14,958 bases of DNA from Thermoplasmata archaeon (GTDB lineage Archaea; Thermoplasmatota; Thermoplasmata; Lutacidiplasmatales; UBA184): assembly GCA_030044475.1 (NCBI GenBank), contig JASHVP010000047.1, forward strand, positions 1 to 14,958, in the 5' to 3' direction. The position numbers were made by a program, and so were the translations under genes. Below are positions 13,011 through 14,958 of the stretch, piece by piece. How positions within the stretch are numbered: position 1 is the first letter of the stretch; each line of letters begins with the position of its first letter. The notes beneath the pieces were generated by a model. It was not told where the DNA came from. It did no database searches and saw only the letters and a list, made by a program, of their open reading frames with translations.

Positions 13011-13832
13011 CTACCGGGCGAGCGCCTGCACGACGTCGCCGAGGTCCCCCGTCCCGGTGAGGCTCAGGAAGACGTCCTCGAGGCCGGAACCGGCGAGACC
13101 GGCGCGGGCTCGGAGGGACTCCACCGTCCCCGAGGCGAGTACGGCGCCGTGGCTCAGGATCACCACGTCGTCGCAGATCGCCTGGGCGATCTCGAGGACG
13201 TGCGTCGAGAAGAGGACGGCCACGCCGTCGCGGGTCGCCAGGTTCCGCAGGAGGTCCTTCGTCACCCGGGCCGACCGCGGGTCGAGGCCGTTCAACGGCT
13301 CGTCGAGCACGAGGAGCCTCGGGCGGTGGACCAGGGCGGCGATGAGCGCGACCTTCTGCTTCATCCCCTGGGAGTACCCGCTGATGAGCGATCCCTCGTG
13401 GCCGGCGAGCTCGAAGCCGGTGAGGAACTGCTGGATCCGGGCCTCCCTCGCCGAGCCGTCCAGTCCGTACATGTCCGCCACGAAGTCGAGGTACTCGGCT
13501 CCCGTCAGGAACTCGTAGAGCGCGGGGGACTCGGGGACGTAGCCGATCTGTTGCTTCGCGCGGGTCGGGTCGGCCAGGACGTCGTCGCCGAACAATCGGA
13601 TGCGACCGCGGTCCGGGCGGACGAGGCCGAGCACGGCCTTCATCGTGGTCGACTTCCCGGCCCCGTTGGGACCGAGGAGCCCCACGATGGTCCCGGCCGG
13701 GACCGAGAACGAGACGTCCGCGAGCGCCCGGACCGCCGCGTAGGACTTCGAGATCCCGTCGACCTCGAGCGCCGGGACGGACGATGGGACGGACGGGGCC
13801 CGCGACGGCAGCGGCGCCACCGGAGCGGCCAT
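13011..13832 (-). CDS. ABC transporter ATP-binding protein
   Basis: A 273-residue nucleotide-binding subunit that powers the adjacent permease at the inner face of the membrane. Motifs in order: Walker A GPNGAGKST (54-62), Q-loop region IGYVPESPALYEFLT (96-110), the signature as SGYSQGMKQK (151-160, the YSxGM variant usual in ABC-2 drug/antibiotic-type exporters instead of LSGGQ), Walker B LLVLDEP (173-179), D-loop NGLDP (181-185) and the switch His in FSTHVLE (H211). The first 20 residues are Ala/Pro/Ser-rich and lie outside the fold; the domain begins at ALEVDGISKSY. ATG 13832 is the only good start and has a TATA-like box 32 bases upstream. The winged-helix gene lies 138 bases upstream on the same strand. 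Confidence 0.95.
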   Translation of the reverse strand: MAAPVAPLPSRAPSVPSSVPALEVDGISKSYAAVRALADVSFSVPAGTIVGLLGPNGAGKSTTMKAVLGLVRPDRGRIRLFGDDVLADPTRAKQQIGYVPESPALYEFLTGAEYLDFVADMYGLDGSAREARIQQFLTGFELAGHEGSLISGYSQGMKQKVALIAALVHRPRLLVLDEPLNGLDPRSARVTKDLLRNLATRDGVAVLFSTHVLEIAQAICDDVVILSHGAVLASGTVESLRARAGLAGSGLEDVFLSLTGTGDLGDVVQALAR

Positions 13833-13859
13833 CGCAGCAGGGGGATGCGAGCGACCGGG

Positions 13860-13867
13860 TATTAATC
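13860..13867 (-). promoter_or_regulatory. TATA box of the ABC exporter operon
   Basis: The plus strand reads TATTAATC; on the minus strand it is GATTAATA, centred about 32 bases upstream of ATG 13832, for a leader of about 6 bases. Confidence 0.55.
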
Positions 13868-13886
13868 CCGCTCCTCGGCGGAGCGG
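13868..13886. promoter_or_regulatory. Inverted repeat directly upstream of the ABC operon TATA box
   Basis: CCGCTCC-TCGGC-GGAGCGG is a perfect 7-5-7 dyad abutting the TATA box on its upstream side, where an activator or repressor could act. Its GAGCGG/CCGCTC hexamer also occurs as a pair in the promoter of the winged-helix gene. Confidence 0.4.
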
Positions 13887-13970
13887 CCTGATCGAGGGGG
13901 TACATCGGGGGACCGGATCCCGCGTCCCGCGGGGGGGGCTCGGGCGGGCCGGCGGCCCCGTTCCCGACGC

Positions 13971-14591
13971 TTAGTTGTCAAGGCTCCGGAACCGAGCCCC
14001 GGCGTCGGACGCCCGCAGGAGGGCGACGGGGGCCATCCGCAGGCTCGCCCCCGTGCGGATCGCTTCCACGGCGTGGAGCAGGAGCTCGTACGCCGCTTCC
14101 TCGGCCTCGCCGAGGTCGGACGTTCCCTCGTCCTCGGGGACGAACACTCGGAGGACCTCTCCCTCGATCCCCAGGAGCACGTGGCCGGACCCGTCCCGCC
14201 GCGCCCAGGCCAGGAGAGGTCCCCGCGGTCCGTCCACGACGCCCACCCAGCGGAGGGATCCGAACCAGTGGCCGGTCAACCGGGTGAGGACGGCGCTCGC
14301 GGCGAAGCCCGGGGGAAGGCCGACCTGGGCGATCGGCCGTAGGTCGTCCGTGATCGCCCGGGGCGCCGGGAGAACCGGGTCGAGGAGCCGGTAGCCGCCG
14401 TCCGACCGCTCGATCCGGCCCTCTCGCTCCAACCGTCGCAGGGCGCGAGAGAGCGACTCAGGATGGGCTCCGAGCGCTCGGCGGAGACCGTTGAAGGCGA
14501 TCCGACCGCCCAGTCCCTGGAGGGCGAGGAGGATCCGCTCGTCCAGCCGCTCGGGAGCCACGAACGAGGCGTCGTCCCGGGGCGGGGCCAT
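13971..14591 (-). CDS. Winged helix-turn-helix protein, putative transcriptional regulator
   Basis: 206 residues. Residues about 15-70 form a winged helix: LDERILLALQGLGGRI (helix 1), FNGLRRALG (helix 2), HPESLSRALRRLEREG (recognition helix, 43-58) and a short wing RIERSDGGYRLL (59-70), similar to ArsR/MarR-type archaeal regulators. The remaining 130 residues contain alternating strands (HWFGSLRWVGVVD, GPLLAWARR, GHVLLGIEGEVLRVFVPED) and a long helix (GEAEEAAYELLLHAVEAIRTG); this could be a sensor or dimerisation domain but is not recognised. ATG 14591 is leaderless by the position of its TATA box. Because it lies just upstream of the exporter operon, on the same strand and with similar promoter dyads, it is a candidate regulator of that operon; this is an inference. 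Confidence 0.72.
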   Translation of the reverse strand: MAPPRDDASFVAPERLDERILLALQGLGGRIAFNGLRRALGAHPESLSRALRRLEREGRIERSDGGYRLLDPVLPAPRAITDDLRPIAQVGLPPGFAASAVLTRLTGHWFGSLRWVGVVDGPRGPLLAWARRDGSGHVLLGIEGEVLRVFVPEDEGTSDLGEAEEAAYELLLHAVEAIRTGASLRMAPVALLRASDAGARFRSLDN

Positions 14592-14613
14592 CCCCCGGGT
14601 ACGGCGAATCCGG

Positions 14614-14621
14614 GAATTTAG
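14614..14621 (-). promoter_or_regulatory. TATA box of the winged-helix gene
   Basis: Minus strand CTAAATTC, centred about 26 bases upstream of ATG 14591, predicting a leaderless transcript. Confidence 0.55.
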
Positions 14622-14623
14622 AG

Positions 14624-14650
14624 GAGCGGTTACCGGACCGTTACCCGCTC
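14624..14650. promoter_or_regulatory. Interrupted dyad upstream of the winged-helix gene
   Basis: GAGCGG-n4-CGG-A-CCG-n4-CCGCTC is symmetric about base 14637; the two four-base spacers (TTAC both times) break the symmetry. It lies two bases upstream of the TATA box. The outer hexamer is shared with the dyad before the ABC operon, so an autoregulatory operator is possible. Confidence 0.35.
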
Positions 14651-14673
14651 CCGCGTGGCCGGCCCGTTGGGTG

Positions 14674-14699
14674 TGACCGGTCGCGGGGCGACCCGGTCA
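14674..14699. promoter_or_regulatory. Imperfect inverted repeat at the promoter of the last gene
   Basis: Arms TGACCGGTCGC and GCGACCCGGTCA, separated by GGG, pair along 11 bases with one extra C in the right arm. The right arm runs into the TATA-like TCAATATC, so a protein bound here could block or aid transcription of the gene starting at 14753. Confidence 0.4.
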
Positions 14700-14704
14700 A
14701 TATC
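14697..14704 (+). promoter_or_regulatory. TATA-like box of the last gene
   Basis: TCAATATC, centred about 52 bases before ATG 14753. Transcription would start near 14727, giving a 26-base leader that includes the GGGAG motif at 14742-14746. Confidence 0.5.
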
Positions 14705-14752
14705 CGGCCCCGGCCGATGGCCGTCTCGGAACCATCGTTCCGGGAGTGCTTC

Positions 14753-14958
14753 ATGAGCGAAGGGGACGGGCGCGATGCGAGGGGGACGAACTTCGGTCCG
14801 TGGGTCTGGTCGGCGTACCGGGCGTACAACGAGCTGTTGCGCGAGCGGGTCAAGAAGCGGTTCGAGGCGAAGGAGGGACCGTGGCTCGACCAGGTCGCGG
14901 ACATCCTCGTGGCGATCGTCGACGCCCGATGGGAAGGCGGCCGCAAGAAGGAGAAGGA
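14753..14958 (+). CDS. Unidentified protein, N-terminal part (runs off the window)
   Basis: 68 complete codons with no stop before the window ends. The product begins MSEGDGRDARGTNFGPWVWS and continues with AYRAYNELLRERVKKRFEAK, then GPWLDQVADILVAIVDARWE and a Lys-rich stretch. Third positions are mostly G or C. The visible part is charged and likely helical, cytoplasmic, with no motif I recognise. ATG 14753 has GGGAG six bases upstream and lies at a suitable distance from the TATA-like box; an in-frame ATG at 14717 would add 12 residues but would sit upstream of the predicted transcript start. It is divergent from the winged-helix gene. Confidence 0.65.
   Translation, partial: MSEGDGRDARGTNFGPWVWSAYRAYNELLRERVKKRFEAKEGPWLDQVADILVAIVDARWEGGRKKEK

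Noticed and set aside
11456..13060. 534-codon highly charged + strand frame
   Set aside because: Antisense of the ABC permease; the Glu/Arg/Asp richness results from reading hydrophobic codons backwards.
13931..13938. Run of eight G residues downstream of the winged-helix gene
   Set aside because: A single homopolymer in GC-rich intergenic DNA; no repeat series or G-quadruplex pattern with three further G-runs was established.

Overview
The window reads as chromosomal DNA from a high-GC (roughly 70%) archaeon. Three things point to Archaea: AT-rich TATA-like boxes about 26-36 bases upstream of many start codons, with no bacterial -35/-10 pairs; several genes that appear to be leaderless; and an archaeal-style gene mix (two zinc-ribbon proteins, a stand-alone RNase HI, a membrane-anchored glycoprotein-like protein). 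A high-GC Thermoplasmatota lineage would fit, but that is an inference; no rRNA or tRNA gene is present to settle it. Nothing looks like a phage, plasmid, insertion sequence or CRISPR array.

Layout. 1-82: C-terminus of a + strand gene. 83-504: no secure gene, only a weak coding-like signal. 505-1713 (-): a GNAT acetyltransferase and a histidine phosphatase. 1932-2981 (+): an NADPH-dependent MDR oxidoreductase, divergent from the phosphatase. 3025-5475 (-): a squalene-cyclase-like helical barrel protein and tryptophanase. 5614-6923 (+): two overlapping membrane-protein genes. 6933-7403 (-): cyclophilin. 7529-8567 (+): a membrane double-zinc-ribbon protein and RNase HI. 8564-8931 (-): two tiny translationally coupled genes, easily missed by annotation. 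9117-11388 (+): an M2-family (ACE-like) metallopeptidase and a GRAM-like/zinc-ribbon protein. 11408-13832 (-): an ABC exporter (ATPase, then permease). 13971-14591 (-): a winged-helix protein. 14753-end (+): start of an unknown gene.

How genes work together. The surest functional pair is the ABC ATPase and permease, separated by 4 bases. The winged-helix gene lies just upstream of them, and the two promoters share a GAGCGG/CCGCTC hexamer arranged as dyads next to the TATA boxes, so local regulation is a reasonable hypothesis. The two membrane genes at 5614-6923 overlap by four bases (GTGA) and should be co-translated. Tryptophanase and the cytoplasmic ACE-like peptidase suggest amino-acid and peptide catabolism.

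The items most worth a second look are the 50- and 72-codon gene pair with palindromes inside its promoter, the complete set of ACE active-site residues in a protein without a signal peptide, and the leaderless TTG start of tryptophanase. I found no convincing defence system or other multi-gene novelty; the candidates are modest and are scored that way.
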